A stretch of DNA of 64,000 bases from assembly GCA_963971575.1 (NCBI GenBank), contig OZ020611.1, forward strand, positions 148,392,419 through 148,456,418. The letters are read 5' to 3'. Below the pieces are notes generated by a model that worked only from the letters and a program-made list of their open reading frames with translations, was not told where the DNA came from and searched no databases. Positions 24,412-36,454 of the stretch are shown one piece after another. The DNA is from Liopterus haemorrhoidalis. Taxonomy: Eukaryota > Arthropoda > Insecta > Coleoptera > Dytiscidae. A program made the position numbers and the translations under genes. Within the stretch, counting starts at the first letter, position 1, and each line of letters begins with the position of its first letter.

Positions 24412-24545
24412 CAGTAGAACCTCGATTATCCGGAATAGGTCGGGGATGAAGGTAGTCCGGATAACTAAAAATCCGGATAATCGAAAAAAAGTGAGGAGAA
24501 ATAGGAAAAAAAAATTACGTACATTAAACATGAATCTTTTTTTAT

Positions 24546-24601
<56 letters not shown>

Positions 24602-24930
24602 GTTCGGTAAACTTTGTAATTTTTTCACTTTGTTTTTTTATATCCGATATTGTGGAAGTGCTGACGCCCTACTTATCAGACCAATAACGTCCTGAGTCAC
24701 CTCATTTCAATGCACTGATGATATCTAATTTGTATTTTAAAGATAGTACAACACGTTTTCTTTTCGATGACATATCGGTAATATTAAAAGGAAATATTTA
24801 AATCGTACGTCCAGAGAAATCAAGACGTAAAAACCGGTACACAGCGGCGTAACACAGCGAATTCGTAAAATATTTTCCTCGTTTAAAAGAATCCGGATAA
24901 TCGAAAATTCGGATAATCGAGGTTCTACTG
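24412..24930 (-). mobile_element. Tigger/pogo-like element, internally deleted
   Basis: CAGTAGAACCTCGATTATCC at the left and GGATAATCGAGGTTCTACTG at the right are perfect inverted repeats, with TA flanks (24410-24411 and 24931-24932). CCGGATAATCGAAA recurs subterminally on both sides. It contains a TA-dinucleotide tract at 24549-24600 and an N-terminal transposase relic on the minus strand. Confidence 0.9.
24603..24773 (-). pseudogene. Tigger transposase N-terminal HTH relic
   Basis: It starts at an ATG (24773) with MSSKRKRVVLSLKYKLDIIS and, after two in-frame stops, GVSTSTISDIKK. This matches the N-terminal CENP-B/pogo-type helix-turn-helix. The central DDE region is missing. Confidence 0.8.
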
Positions 24931-25249
24931 TAGTTGAATTATTATTGTTTTAGCATTCCCGGTTACATCTTGGTGGACTGTTCATAACCTTCGATTTGAC
25001 AAGTATATATGAAATAAAGTATAACACAAATGATCCACTTAACCGCGACACAGTGCCGACTTTTTTTAATAATATTTTAAATGACTTTTTGGTAAATTTC
25101 ACTATGTATTCCAGAAATGACGTTGCGTATAATATTATCCCTTAGTTGGTCAATTGTAGGCGATTTTTTTGCGTAGATCATGCTCAGTATATGCAGTCTA
25201 GTGGAAAAATCTGGAAAATGACAAAGAGTTCGGCAGACAAGTATTGGTA

Positions 25250-25625
25250 TATACGTACAAGGGATGCTATTCTCGAATCTCGTATGAAAATGTCGTTTGC
25301 GCGAAAAGTCAAAAGATAATTGTCGCATAATTTTTCTAAACTGTATTCTCGAATAGTTTCCGACAGTTGATGTGACATTTTTCGGACGTGACAAATTTTA
25401 AATGTATTCTGTTAATACTACAAAGAAAAACATTAAATAAACAGGGCCTTTTGATTTTGGTGGAATCAACCACTTTTCCATTTTTTCTATTTAAGATGAT
25501 GGTAATTTCTTTAACAAACCGAATTACAGAAGACTGGGATATTTCCATTAATAAATTATAATCTATTCCCAGTTGCTAACAACTCGTTGCATAGACATTT
25601 AATGCTAAAAAATCCTGGAAAACAA
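25250..25625 (-). pseudogene. PIF/Harbinger transposase N-terminal relic
   Basis: The minus strand reads LALNVYATSC, IDYNLLMEISQSSVIRFVKE and, further on, FDFSRKRHFHTRFENSIPCT. This resembles the Harbinger order ALRFYATGSYQ, SQSSVSR--EV and GFPGVIGAIDCTHI, with the first catalytic Asp replaced by Pro. Frameshifts are present. The later part of the frame (to 25077, KSPTIDQLRDNIIRN) may belong to a different, Tc1/mariner-type relic. Confidence 0.5.
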
Positions 25626-26129
25626 TATCATTTTGCTTCTACGATAAATTAAGAACATTTTGAGTATCAACTTAATTTTATCTGGACAGAGCAGAAGATC
25701 TTCTTGATGGGCGTATGTAAGGCTCAACTAAATTTATTACTGTTCTTACTAATTGTGTATTTAACCGAGATAAAACTTTGAAAAAGATCATTATTGATAT
25801 TCATGGCATCTATATGCCGAAATTTAAATCGCCTGACTCATGCAGCTTGTTCTTGTTTTGCTAGATCTTCGAAATTTATCACTGAGCTTGAATTATCCAT
25901 TTTTGAGGTTACGTAAAAATCAAATTTTAGTATGTACCAAGTGTCGTATATTTTGATGATACATTTCGTCGAGTAGTATCCGACGAAATGTCGCACAAGA
26001 ATCATCGAATCGTAGATCCAGAAATACTAGAAAATTTCTTATTTTTTTATTTTATTGTCTAAAATCTACATAAAGATTTACGGTGTGTAAATAGATTTTG
26101 TCATATCTTTGCATTAAGTATTGTTTGCA

Positions 26130-26345
26130 TCAAGTACTTTTCTTCTTCTTGTTCTCTCAGAAGCTATAAAAAGTCCCTGCTCTCCGATTTCAGTTCTTCA
26201 CAGTTCCGTAAATGATGCATAGTGGGTTCTTTTCAGCAGATACTGTAGACCTGTTCCTTTTCCTTTATCCAGGAGCAGTTTGCCCTTCTCGTTTCCACAT
26301 CTGAATCTAGCAATCATATTCTGGTATTTCCTAAGTTTTGTCAGG
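26130..26345 (-). pseudogene. LINE C-terminal (Cys/His) relic
   Basis: The minus strand reads QNMIARFRCGNEKGK and later KEPTMHHLRNCEEL. This pattern is known from an insect LINE group in which ARFRCGNEE is followed by a CRMC--E-ETIEHM--C tail. The region directly right of it holds a perfect 17-bp hairpin (26487-26524). Confidence 0.5.
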
Positions 26346-26486
26346 TATTTGGCAACTTAGTGGAAGATACGACCTGTTATAGATTATTATAACGGGACTC
26401 CTTTGTCGTTCCTCGCTCTTCTTGTTTTTGCACGTCTCTATCTAGTTCCATTGCTTGATTGTTTCAAGTCCCGATCTTCTTCGTGT

Positions 26487-26524
26487 ACAATACCGGAAGA
26501 CATCAGAATGTCTTCCGGTATTGT
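26487..26524. repeat. Perfect 17-bp hairpin
   Basis: ACAATACCGGAAGACAT and ATGTCTTCCGGTATTGT are exact reverse complements around a 4-nt loop CAGA. Confidence 0.85.
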
Positions 26525-26599
26525 GCCATTTCTTATTAAGTTGGCTAGCGTCTTCGTGGTCAGTTTTGTAAGCTGATTATCTTTCTCTTTCCAACATTA

Positions 26600-27660
26600 T
26601 TTTAAGATTTTTTTATCAGTGATTTGTTTTTAGATTCGAAAATACTAACAAGTTATGCAAAAAGTCAATAAAGTTGTGTACGACCTAGGTGTGCAAAATT
26701 CGGGTATAGGTACCCTGGTAAGACCTAGTCAAGGTGACTGACAGTACCTAGGAAGAGAGAGAAGAGAGAAGCAGAACACAGTAAAATTAAACACGTCTCA
26801 CTTGTATTGTGCTTCTGGAGCCTCAGCATGGAAATCCGACCCTGAATGATACGGAGAGTTCATTACTGTTGTGATTTTCTTTATTTTGTACCATGCCAAT
26901 AATTTCCCATAAATTTATTTAAAAATTTAACGGTATCACATATTCGAATCAATGTTAATGTTACGTGATGTGAACGTAGTGCAATGAGCAGTGAGCTGGA
27001 GCTATGGGCTACGGTCTCCTGTCACGACTTGTTGAATGAGCGCATTAATCATTTTATGTCAGGTTCATTGTGCAAGTGTCACGCTGTGTAATGTTGTGTC
27101 ATTACATGAGCACCGCACATCATTATAATCAAATTAAAGAGCGGCGGAAATGGTCGCGACCAAAGAAACTGTCACCGGACTTACCATGCGCATTTCCAAT
27201 TGTCACGCTTACATTCGACAATTCAATTAATTTTCAAGCGGCTCTATTTATTTGTTGGATAAACTTGTTATAAATGTACCATGATCTTTTGTGCTTATTC
27301 AATACAGTGTATCATACTGAATCAAATTAGTTTCAAGTGGCGTTTCGTAAGTGATATTCTTTGTGTCTTTCAAAACCATTTTAACGGGTAAATACAGTAT
27401 ACATATACAGGATTTAGTAAAACAATATCCAAACAAAACGAAAAATTATTAACTAGCTGAGGTTCCCGTATTGTACTCGGAATTAAGAGAATACTACACT
27501 ACTACTATACAATACTATACAGGCAAGGAAGTCACTGTATTTGTTAATAATTCATAAAGAATAACGAAATAATGCAACAGAATCAACAAATTATATCTGA
27601 TCTTTACATACATTTTTATTAAATTTTAATAGATTGAATAGCATGAGAAAATCTGTTTAA
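26600..27660. other. No recognised gene
   Basis: Short frames only, for example 27070-27273 with no family resemblance. At 27666 the sequence CTTCCTCTGTCCGAAAATAT matches the end of the MITE at 42476-42988, so a truncated copy abuts the microsatellite. Confidence 0.4.
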
Positions 27661-27688
27661 TTATTACTTCCTCTGTCCGAAAATATGG

Positions 27689-27865
<177 letters not shown>

Positions 27866-29935
27866 TTTATTGCTCAAAATATACATTTTAGATACAAATA
27901 TATACAGATTTTTACACTTGGGGTGCTATAAAGCAATAAAATACAGGTCCCATAAGCGATGGGTACACCACTTGAGCGTAAGCTCAGTTTGTTGCTTTGA
28001 TTTTTTTAATTTTATTATAATGGACTGAATATTATTATGTTGAGGCTTTAATTTTCATATTTATTTATTAAATATAATTTCGATATAAAAAACATGTTAG
28101 AAGAGAGAAAAAAAAGCTAAAAGATGAAAAATTAATTTATATTTTTTTTATAATAGAGTTAACATCATTGCTTTGTAACTGTAGTACCCAGTTTTTAATT
28201 TTTTGTTTATAATTTGTTTTCGTAATAGTAATTTTGTGATGATGCTATATATTGATCAATCGCATTGTATACATTGCCAACCACAGATTTAAAATATGTA
28301 TCAAGTTTCTTTTTCTTATACTTAGCAGGTAATGCTCGCTTCATAATATTATTTCGTGTGTTGTATATGTGTTCTGTGACTTGAACTATTTCAGGATTAA
28401 TTGTTATATATTTGGTTATGGCTGTTAGATATAACTGGCTGTGCATATTTTTAAATCATTAAAAAGAGTTTCAGATGGATATCTTATAGGTTTGAATGCA
28501 ATAGTTTTTAATATTTTTTTTTGGATTACTGTAAGTTTATTTACGTGCAATTCCACTGCTCCCCCCCAGCTTAAAATACTGTACTGAACTATGGACTGAA
28601 CCAATCCGAAATAAAATGTTTTTAGATGCTGCAATGGAAATATATTTCTTAATAATTTAAATAAGTATAATGTTTTTCTGATCTTACCACTAACAGCATC
28701 TATATGAAAGTTCCATCTCATGTTTTCATCAAAAGTAACCCCTAAGTATGTTGTCTTTTGAATTCTTTTAATTTTATTATCGCAAAGGCATTGATCACTG
28801 TCATCATTATCACATGTAAAATTGTGTATTGGTAATGTATCAAAAGTTGTTTTAATGTTTTTATGTATCGTAAAAGTTATGTAATGAGATTTACTTGAGT
28901 TTAAAGCCAATTTGTTGATATCTAACCAATATTTAATATATTTTAGGTCATTTAATGCCAATTCTTTTAGATTCAGCCATGAGTCTGATTCATAATACAA
29001 CGCCGTATCATCAGCATATGAAAAAAATATACAATTTAATTTCAGATTTAATAGGTCATTTATGTATATAATAAACAAAATTGGGCCTAATATTGTACCT
29101 TGGGGGATACCAGATGTTATTACTTTTTCAGTACTCTTTGAATCGAGAATTCGAGTAATTTGTTTGCGATTAGTCAGATAACTTTTAAATAATTCCAGTG
29201 CAATTCTCCGAAACACCATATTTTTCCAATTTCAACAAAAGAAGTTTATGATCAACAGTGTCAAACGCCTTTGCCAAATCTAAAAAGATAGCTACGGATG
29301 GTAATGATTTATCTAGTGATTCATAGATACAATGCGTTAGTTGCGCAATAGCATCATTCGTTGATCGGTCCGGCCTGAATCCAAATTGATATTTCGATAA
29401 AATATTATTATTATTGACGAAAGATAGTAACCTCAAAGAAACAAGTTTATCAAAAATTTTAGCTATATTACTAATTAATGAAATGGGCCTATAATTACAA
29501 AGATCATTTTTGCTTCCATTTTTATGAACAGGGGTAACTATTGAAGTTTTGAATGCTTTTGGGCAGTAACCTTGGATAAAACACTGATTAAATATGATAC
29601 ATAACGGTTGTGCTAGAGTTATTCAAAGCTTTCAAGACCTTGGTAGAGACATTATCCGGACCACAGGCATTGGTGTTTTTCAAATTTTGTATTATGTCTA
29701 GAATTTCATACTGAGTGACAAGACTAAGAAATAAAGAACTTTGTGTTCGTTTAATTTTGTTCAAAAATTCTTGTGACGAATTAGTTTTGATTTTTGATGA
29801 TATACTTTCACCGATTTTAATAAAATAGTTATTAAATTCTTCACATATTTTTCCCGAATCATTTACGACTTCATTGTTAATTAATAAATTAGGTATACAT
29901 GTTAATTTTTTTAATGTCCAAAAATATGATACATT
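27866..29935 (-). mobile_element. Jockey-like LINE, 5'-truncated, with (ATT)n tail
   Basis: The minus strand carries the reverse-transcriptase half of a non-LTR retrotransposon, about 2.07 kb. It has AATAAA next to a long (ATT)n tail at the 3' end and is cut off on the 5' side near 29935. The frame starts with NEVVNDSGKICEEFNNYF and includes TNACGPDNVSTKVLKAL before the RT core. Confidence 0.85.
28207..29910 (-). pseudogene. LINE reverse transcriptase, frameshifted
   Basis: Domains in order are NYRPISLISNIAKIFDKL, YQFGFRPDRSTNDAIAQL, VAIFLDLAKAFDTVDHKLLL, SGIPQGTILGPILFIIYIND and FFSYADDTALYYE, which holds the catalytic YADD. These are followed by TYLGVTFDENMRWNFHID and a C-terminal HIYNTRNN region. 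Reading-frame changes occur near 29600, 29200 and 28440, so the copy is dead but fairly young. The endonuclease and ORF1 are missing through 5' truncation. The clade (Jockey/CR1 group) is inferred from RT motifs. Confidence 0.85.
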
Positions 29936-30079
29936 TACAATTTTAATTAATTACAATTATTTTATTTATGAAATAGTTACAAATATCTAGTAAAACAAAG
30001 AATAATACAAAAGGTCTTAATTTAGCAAGAACGTGGCTATAGTCAAGATTTAGCCCCGTCCGACTAACATTTATTTCAA

Positions 30080-30165
30080 ACTATGAAGAAAGACCGAAGT
30101 CTGGTAACAGGAGGCCTAGGCTCATCTCGAGCTGTTGCGCAAATGATGATGATGAAGAGAGCCAA
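30080..30165 (+). repeat. RTE-like LINE 3' tail fragment
   Basis: AGGCCTAGGCTCATCTCGAG followed by CTGTTGCGCAAATGATGATG resembles the conserved 3' end of insect RTE-type LINEs, which finish with a (GAT)n tract. Only the tail is seen. Confidence 0.4.
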
Positions 30166-30950
30166 AAGAAAATAAATATTTTTAGGAAAGGATTATAAAT
30201 TAAGTGAACAATCTATTACGGTTAATGGTGAATATATTGAAAAATAAAATAAAATAATGTTTTTTTTACCCTTCCATCCTAACATTCCGTGAATTTATTG
30301 ACCACTCCTCGTATTTTGACTGTTAAATAAACTACTAATTTAAAATAATTCTAAAGATATTCCGCACAAATATAATAAGCAACGTCTGTCTTTGCCTAGA
30401 CAAAGTAATTTTTACATTCATTCATTAAAATTATTGTGATTTATATAATTTTTACTACCTGACTGCGACTTTTATTACTCCTAATCTATATTTCCATAAT
30501 ATCTTGTTTATTGTTCCACATTTTATTAAAAATTAAGTTTATGAAGTTATATATCAAACATGAATAACCCAGTTCTGAAAAAGTATTAAAAAACTGCAAT
30601 AAATTTTCCACTGGCTAATCTAAGCAACGAACCAACCAAAATAACATATTTGCGGTGAGTTAATTTTTCCATAAGAACACCTCAGCGGTGTTCTCTGCTG
30701 CGGTCAGGTCAAGACATGCTGCCATCACAGCCAGTGGCGTATCCAGGGATTATTATGGGTGCGTCGAGATAAGCGTATGAGTAAAACTATTTCTATTGTC
30801 TAGCTATATTATTAAGACCGTGTGTCCAAAAATGTAATTTGTAACACTTAAATATGATACAACCCAAAAATACATCGCAATAAAATTGTCGATTTGAGCC
30901 ATCACTAGAAGAATGAGTGTTTGTAAGCAGAGCTTGATTAAGTCTTAATC

Positions 30951-31883
30951 CAGTGTTCTTTAACCTTTTTGCCCCCGCGGACCGGTGAAAATAGGATAAA
31001 TATTTCGTGGACCGGCTGAAAGCTAAGACACAAATAAAAACCAATATATATATAGTGTTTTATTATTATATAGGTATATGTTATGCAGTTATATAATTAC
31101 AATTTTTAGTGCGACATCTGCTGCTGCTTCTTTGATAGAAATTTTGATATACGTGGCTGCAGAGTTGTTTCTGGGAAACGAAGCGCTTCGTTAGCATCTA
31201 TTCGATTTCTCTGTTTGGTTTTTATAATTGACGTGGCTGAAAAAATCTTTTCGCACAAATAGGAAGTCGAAAAAATGACTAATAATTTGATAGCTTTGAA
31301 ACTCAAAGATGGATATTATTTTTCTAGTGATTTCCAAAATTAAGACAATGATAGCATTTTATGTCTGGACCAGAGTGACATCACTTATAAGAGACAACTC
31401 GACCAGATTTTCTTTTTCATGAGGATCAAGTACACATGACTTTATATCTTTAGCTCTTTCAAGAATTGATTATTAATCCAGAGGTTACCTTTACGAGGAT
31501 CCTCATTTTCAAGGAAATAATTATTAAAATTTTCTCTTAAATGGGTTCTTTAATGTTGACTTATTGTTGAATATGACTTTCTGGTTGACAACAGCAGCAA
31601 TATTATTTTTTCTCCATAAGTGGAAACATTTCTGTATCTTCCTCTTATAACCAATTATTCCAAAGAGCTAGCTTCTTCAGAAGTATGAAAAATAGCCGCG
31701 AGAAGCGTTGTATTGGGGCTAGTAAATATTAAATAAATCATGGTTCGGACAAAAGTTAGCATCTGCGTCGACTAAAAAAATGTGCTATATACTCGTGAAT
31801 AGAAGTGTACATCTACATGATTCGGTCGAAATATTTCGTGGACCGGCAGGAATTTTCTGCGAACCACGGGTTGAAGAACACTG
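30951..31883 (-). mobile_element. hAT element, internally deleted
   Basis: The ends are CAGTGTTCTTTAACC and GGTTGAAGAACACTG. The flanks TCTTAATC (30943-30950) and TTTTAATC (31884-31891) match at 7 of 8. ATTTCGTGGACCGGC occurs near both ends. The C-terminal part of a transposase lies on the minus strand at 31109-31306. Confidence 0.88.
31109..31306 (-). pseudogene. hAT transposase C-terminal relic
   Basis: The frame reads STSYLCEKIFSATSIIKTKQ then RNRIDANEALR, LQPRISKFLS and QQMSH. This is the C-terminal region of SPIN/ZBED-like hAT transposases (SYLCE-GFSAL--IKTK-RN). The start codon of the frame is arbitrary because upstream sequence is degraded. Confidence 0.75.
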
Positions 31884-31891
31884 TTTTAATC

Positions 31892-32940
31892 AAATGAATT
31901 ATTTACGCAATTACGTCACTTGTTACCATCACAGTACATATAATCCCCTAAGATTATAAGTTTCTTATACGAAACTAACAATCTGAAATAAATACAGTAA
32001 CAATCCATGCATCAAAATTTCTAGCGAATTTTTATCTATCTAATTGGATATTTTTGTAGAAAAAATGATGTAAAAATGTTATCGTTTAACAACTTCGCTC
32101 TTTGTCGACATATCATTTTAGAGTTACGAAGTTCGTCTTCCACGGTTGCACTTACCAGCATTTTTTCCTTCTAGCGTTAATTTCTTTTTGATGACAGGGC
32201 TTCTTCAAGCCGAAGTCTTGATAAGGCTTCGGCTTGTTTACCTTTCTTGTTCAAGAAATCTCCATAATGCTTTTATATATTCACATTTCGAAGGCTTCCT
32301 TTTTTTTACATTGTCTAGGTTGAAGTCTACCTTTCGGGAAAAAAGTAAGTCAAGAAAGACATAGACCTTGCCATGCGCAATTACTGCTGTTCTTTAAGGC
32401 AATATTTAAGTCTAATTCTCTGTTGTGTAGTAGATTTTTAATTTTTAAGAATTTTTGCCGCGCCTGTTATCTCTATACTGTTTATCAGTCTAAGGGCTGT
32501 CTACGACATTGATATATTTTAATTTAGATATCTTGTCCTAATAATTAATTCATGGCGTTAACGAGATGTTATCAACTTTTTATTTTTAAGTTTTTTGGCA
32601 AACTAATAAATATATTTAATTCGAAAAGCAGCATTATAATACCACAAAATTGTAATTTATAAGTCCGTTTTTATATGTTGAACAGTAGTATTTGAAATAT
32701 CTCTGTTAATAAAATACAAATGCTCCTAAGTTTCACTAAGTTTATTGTATCTCACTAAATGCTACTATTACGTAGCTTAAAAGCTTAATTTAAAATATAA
32801 CAAAGAAATTATATTAGACTCTGTAGAATACAACAAGCACCTTACAATTTTACAAAAAAAAAATAAAAATCATATAAAGGTAACATTTTAATTTGCCGAT
32901 AAGAGGACAGAACTAAACTTCCTTTCATTATCGTAATTTG
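31892..32940. other. No recognised gene
   Basis: AT-rich sequence. A plus frame at 32146-32364 has no recognisable domain. Confidence 0.45.
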
Positions 32941-32949
32941 AATGATGTT

Positions 32950-33440
32950 TCTTTCCGGTTAATTCAAGTGGAATATATACTTCACACCGCGATAAAATTT
33001 GTTGAAACAGGAAGAAGAGCTATTAAGTTTGAAGAAAAAGCAAGAATAAGGGTAAATAAAACAATATTGCATGAATGTTGTAAATAAGGAGAACAGAGAA
33101 TGTTGTGAAGAACACCAGAGAGACAGGGATAAGTAAGCAGTCAGTGGAAGAGAAAAAAAAACTTTTTACCAAAGACAGTACTTGACCACGCAAATAGAAA
33201 AGAATACACGGTCAGGTAATATAATAGAGCACATTATAATAGAGCAGTACAAGGAAAAAAGCAGTACAACAGAATAAGGGAATCAACATACAGTTCCAAA
33301 TTTGGGATAATTAATTCACCGTGAGATGTGGTAAGTGAAACCTTGCAGCATTTAATAGAGGGTTGTGTGAGACTAAAGGAAAAATTAAGGATAGAACTGA
33401 GGTGTATTTTGTATATGATTCTGGAACACGCATATTGTGG
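32950..33440 (+). pseudogene. LINE relic (same group as 26130-26345)
   Basis: The plus strand reads FVETGRRAIKFEEKARIRVN then KTILHECCK, resembling a C-terminal region of insect LINE polyproteins. Near 33340 it has SETLQHLIEGCVRLKEKL, a degenerate zinc-binding HL---C tail. Several stops and frameshifts. No boundaries found. Confidence 0.45.
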
Positions 33441-33814
33441 ATGACAACATTACGAATTAAAAAGGAGGGTGAACCATGTGTATTGTAATTAATTTTATTT
33501 TATTTGGTTTTTATTAGTGCAATCATTTTTTGGAATATTATATTTTTAATTTAAAATGTACTAACTTGTCCATAACAGTACATATGTAGAGGTTTTCGCA
33601 GACTATAGATTCCAATCCAGAAAAGGCATGGACAATCAAATATCTATCTATCTATCTATAAGCCCCATTCGTTTTTCAGGGTGTACGCTCATGGTGAGAT
33701 GAATTACGAGCACCTGACAACATTTGGTGTTGGTGCGTGCTTGTTAGGTCCTCCCCTTAATCCCGACAAAACACTTAATGAGCAAGATCGCGCGGGTGGT
33801 CCCTCGACGGCCAG

Positions 33815-34000
33815 TGTGAGTGCCACAATAATAACAATAATAATAACATTGTGGTCTCGGCCAGTGATGGCGGAGACACCACAGACCTGCCCACTACGGC
33901 CCAACACCCAAATTAAGATTTGCCGATGGCCATCTGACGATATGACTGAAAATCTTGTGCATTCTTTATGTTATTATTTTATCCGATGCTGTTATTAAAT
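33815..34000 (+). repeat. Dispersed repeat G, copy 1
   Basis: Homologous to 39168-39356. Both have GTGTGAGTGCC-like sequence, AATAATAACAATAATAA, a TGTGGTCTCGGCCAG-like block, GGAGACA, CAGACC, AATTAAG and a TTATTAAATG end. The 105-codon frame covering it (33681-33998) is not convincing as a gene. Confidence 0.55.
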
Positions 34001-34434
34001 GACGACATAATTTCGTCATTACAAAAGAAATTAATTTAAGTATGAAAGTTTTGTTAGGTGTGGATGTGATGGGGGTAATTAACAAATTTAATACAATAAT
34101 TAAATTTTATTTTCTATTGTGGTTTGACCGGTTCGAACATGTTTACCCAATAATTTTGACTTGATGATGTCCATTATGAGTTAATAGTCGTAAATTACAT
34201 AGGTTTTGATAGAGTTATTTGCATTTTGTACAAACATATTAGAAATGTTACTAACATTTTTTTGGGTTCTTAAAAAATTAAATATATATATACTACAAAA
34301 TAGCTTCACTTTCCTAATACGAGGGTCACAATTATTCAGAATAAGAAAAAGAGGTAGGGGGTGGAATATAAAAGCAGTACCTGTCATTTGAAGTTAAGTT
34401 GCAAAAGTTAGGGTAGTCAAAACTAGGTTAATTA

Positions 34435-34570
34435 ATTTTTACCGACCGCCAACATATATAAAGGAAGTATTGTGATCATACCGATTTTGTATTTTCGAGA
34501 TTTCGATGGATCTCCAGGAAGTGAGGTCCCTACATAACATTTTGACTATTTTTAGCATGATGTCTGTCTT

Positions 34571-34649
<79 letters not shown>

Positions 34650-34995
34650 TTATGTCTGTCGGTCTGTCTGTAGGTCCGTGTACTTGTGCAGAGCAAATTC
34701 GGCTAAAAGGATTTTTATGAAACTTCATATTTAAGCTTTTGACATCAATGGCACGAGTTGATCAACTTTTGGTTAAAATTGGTTAGCTAGATATGGAAGT
34801 TTACTCGTGTCGGTTTTAAGATTTTTACGAATACCATATTTCACAACAGAGAAATATTTCGAAATTATTTAACAGAAGTTGCTAAAAATGCAATAACTAA
34901 CAACTTTTATTTGAGATATTAAAGCAGCATAAATTAAACAAATACTTTGTGATAGCGGTCGGTCCTGTGGTGGCCACAGCTGATTTTTTTATACT
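34435..34995 (+). repeat. GTCT-family dispersed repeat, copy 2
   Basis: Homologous to 21425-21905: ACCGCCAACATATATAAAGG at the left, TTGATCAACTTTTGGTTAAA in the middle and CTGTGGTGGCCACAGCTGAT at the right. At 34559-34680 the short seed of copy 1 is expanded to about 30 TGTC units. Open frames across the tract are artefacts. The GTCY tract inside a non-coding element recalls Helentron-associated (HINE/mini-me) elements. Confidence 0.8.
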
Positions 34996-35134
34996 ATCGT
35001 TGTGAGTCAAAATTTGGAATTACCCAGAGAGCATTTTGCCATCATTTATGACTTTAAAAAGGTTTAAGTGCTTATGAGTACAAAGAAAGTTTATATTAAG
35101 ATTTTAGTGTAATAATTAGTGTAATGTAATTTTT

Positions 35135-35235
35135 TAGTGAGGACTTTTTTTTCAGGTAATTACTTTTATTTTAGAAGTGAGGATCTTTTTTTTTTAGATC
35201 ACCACTTATATTTTAGAAGTAAGGACATCACTTTA
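35135..35235 (+). repeat. Minisatellite unit cluster (GTGAGGA-polyT)
   Basis: Two to three units of the GTGAGGACTTTTTTTT / ATCACCACTTATATTTTAGA type, related to the arrays in the hAT-like elements at 11795-12076 and 17161-17551. Confidence 0.6.
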
Positions 35236-35399
35236 TATAATATATTTATTATGGGTGTCCAATTATAAAATTTTACTCAGGGTTCGAGAAAAGCTAGGGA
35301 CTCTGAATTAAGTTTTACCTTGGGGCACCAACGACCCTCGCGCCGACCCTAGGTATAATTTGAACGAAGAAGGAATTCTGTTCAACACCAAAAAGAAGC

Positions 35400-36331
35400 A
35401 GGGTGTCTACAGCGGTTTCCGAAAAATGCATTACTGCTGTTAATAAGATAATTGAAGAATGCAATACAACCACTTATGCGGTAATTGTGCCTCAACTTAA
35501 GATTGGATGATCACCTGCATTTTAAAAAAGTGGTCAGTCGTTTTGTGCCACATCAGCTTTCTAATTTTCAAAAGGCGGAGACTGTAAGAATTTGGCATGA
35601 AAATTTAAAATTCTTAAATAGTGGACATCAGTTTTTTTTTAAATTGTGGTAAATGACGTAACTTATATTCCTTTATTCGATGTACTGACATGCCAAGAGA
35701 GTCGTGTATGAATTCATAAAGATGTGGAAACTCCAAAAATAACCAGAAAGCAGCCAGACACGAAAAAAGTATTATATGCAGTATTTTTTAGAAGTACAGG
35801 CTTGGTAAAGGCAATTAAGCTGGGTGGGCAGAAGTCAGTTACACCTAAATTGTACACTGAAATAAGTTTGCCTTAAGTACTCAGAAGAGTTCCAGAGAAA
35901 GGCATTATGCTACATCATGATAATGCGTTTTCCTACAGGGCAGCTCCAACCCTCCAGTTTTGGCGGAATAAATATAAAAATAATAGAACATCTGCCATAT
36001 TCAATTAATTTGGCAATATGTGGCTTTTGGCTATTTTTTGGCCTTAATACGTAGTAGGAGGTTTTCGTCTGAAGAAGAGATGATGCTGTCATTCATGATT
36101 ATGGGCAATTCTGTGGTAAATCTGTAAGCTACAGACGATCGTATTAGGAGTTGTTTTTTGTGCTGTTATGGACAGATTCTTATAGATTTTGTCTGTAAGC
36201 CTACAGATTTGCCAGAGAATTGTATCATTATTTTGATGGTATTCCGAAAGAAGATTTGTTGGAAGCTTTTAAGAAATGGAAGGAAATAATGGCCAGTGTA
36301 TTATTGTTGAACTACTTTGAACATATTTAAG
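35400..36331 (+). pseudogene. mariner transposase relic
   Basis: Nearly the whole transposase can be followed in changing frames. An N-terminal TYAVIVPQLKI is followed by ETVRIWHENLKFLNSG, KKVLYAVFFRSTGLVKAIKL and IMLHHDNAFSYRA (second catalytic Asp). Then come a degraded YSPDLA-CDFWLF block near 35995 and FDGIPKEDLLEAFKKWKE close to the end. Stops and shifts are numerous. This is a distinct subfamily from the mariner at 48495-48678. Confidence 0.7.
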
Positions 36332-36454
36332 ATAAAATTCTAAAAAATAAGAACCATGTGTCTTATTCTTAATAATTCTAGCACGGCCCACGTTACTTTT
36401 TATAGAATATTTTTGGTTAAATCCCGTTTAAAAAACAGCATTTAAATAATTAAA

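Noticed and set aside
34439..34696. Open frame rich in Arg-Gln-Thr-Asp repeats
   Set aside because: Product of the GTCT microsatellite; the other copy of the repeat has no such frame.
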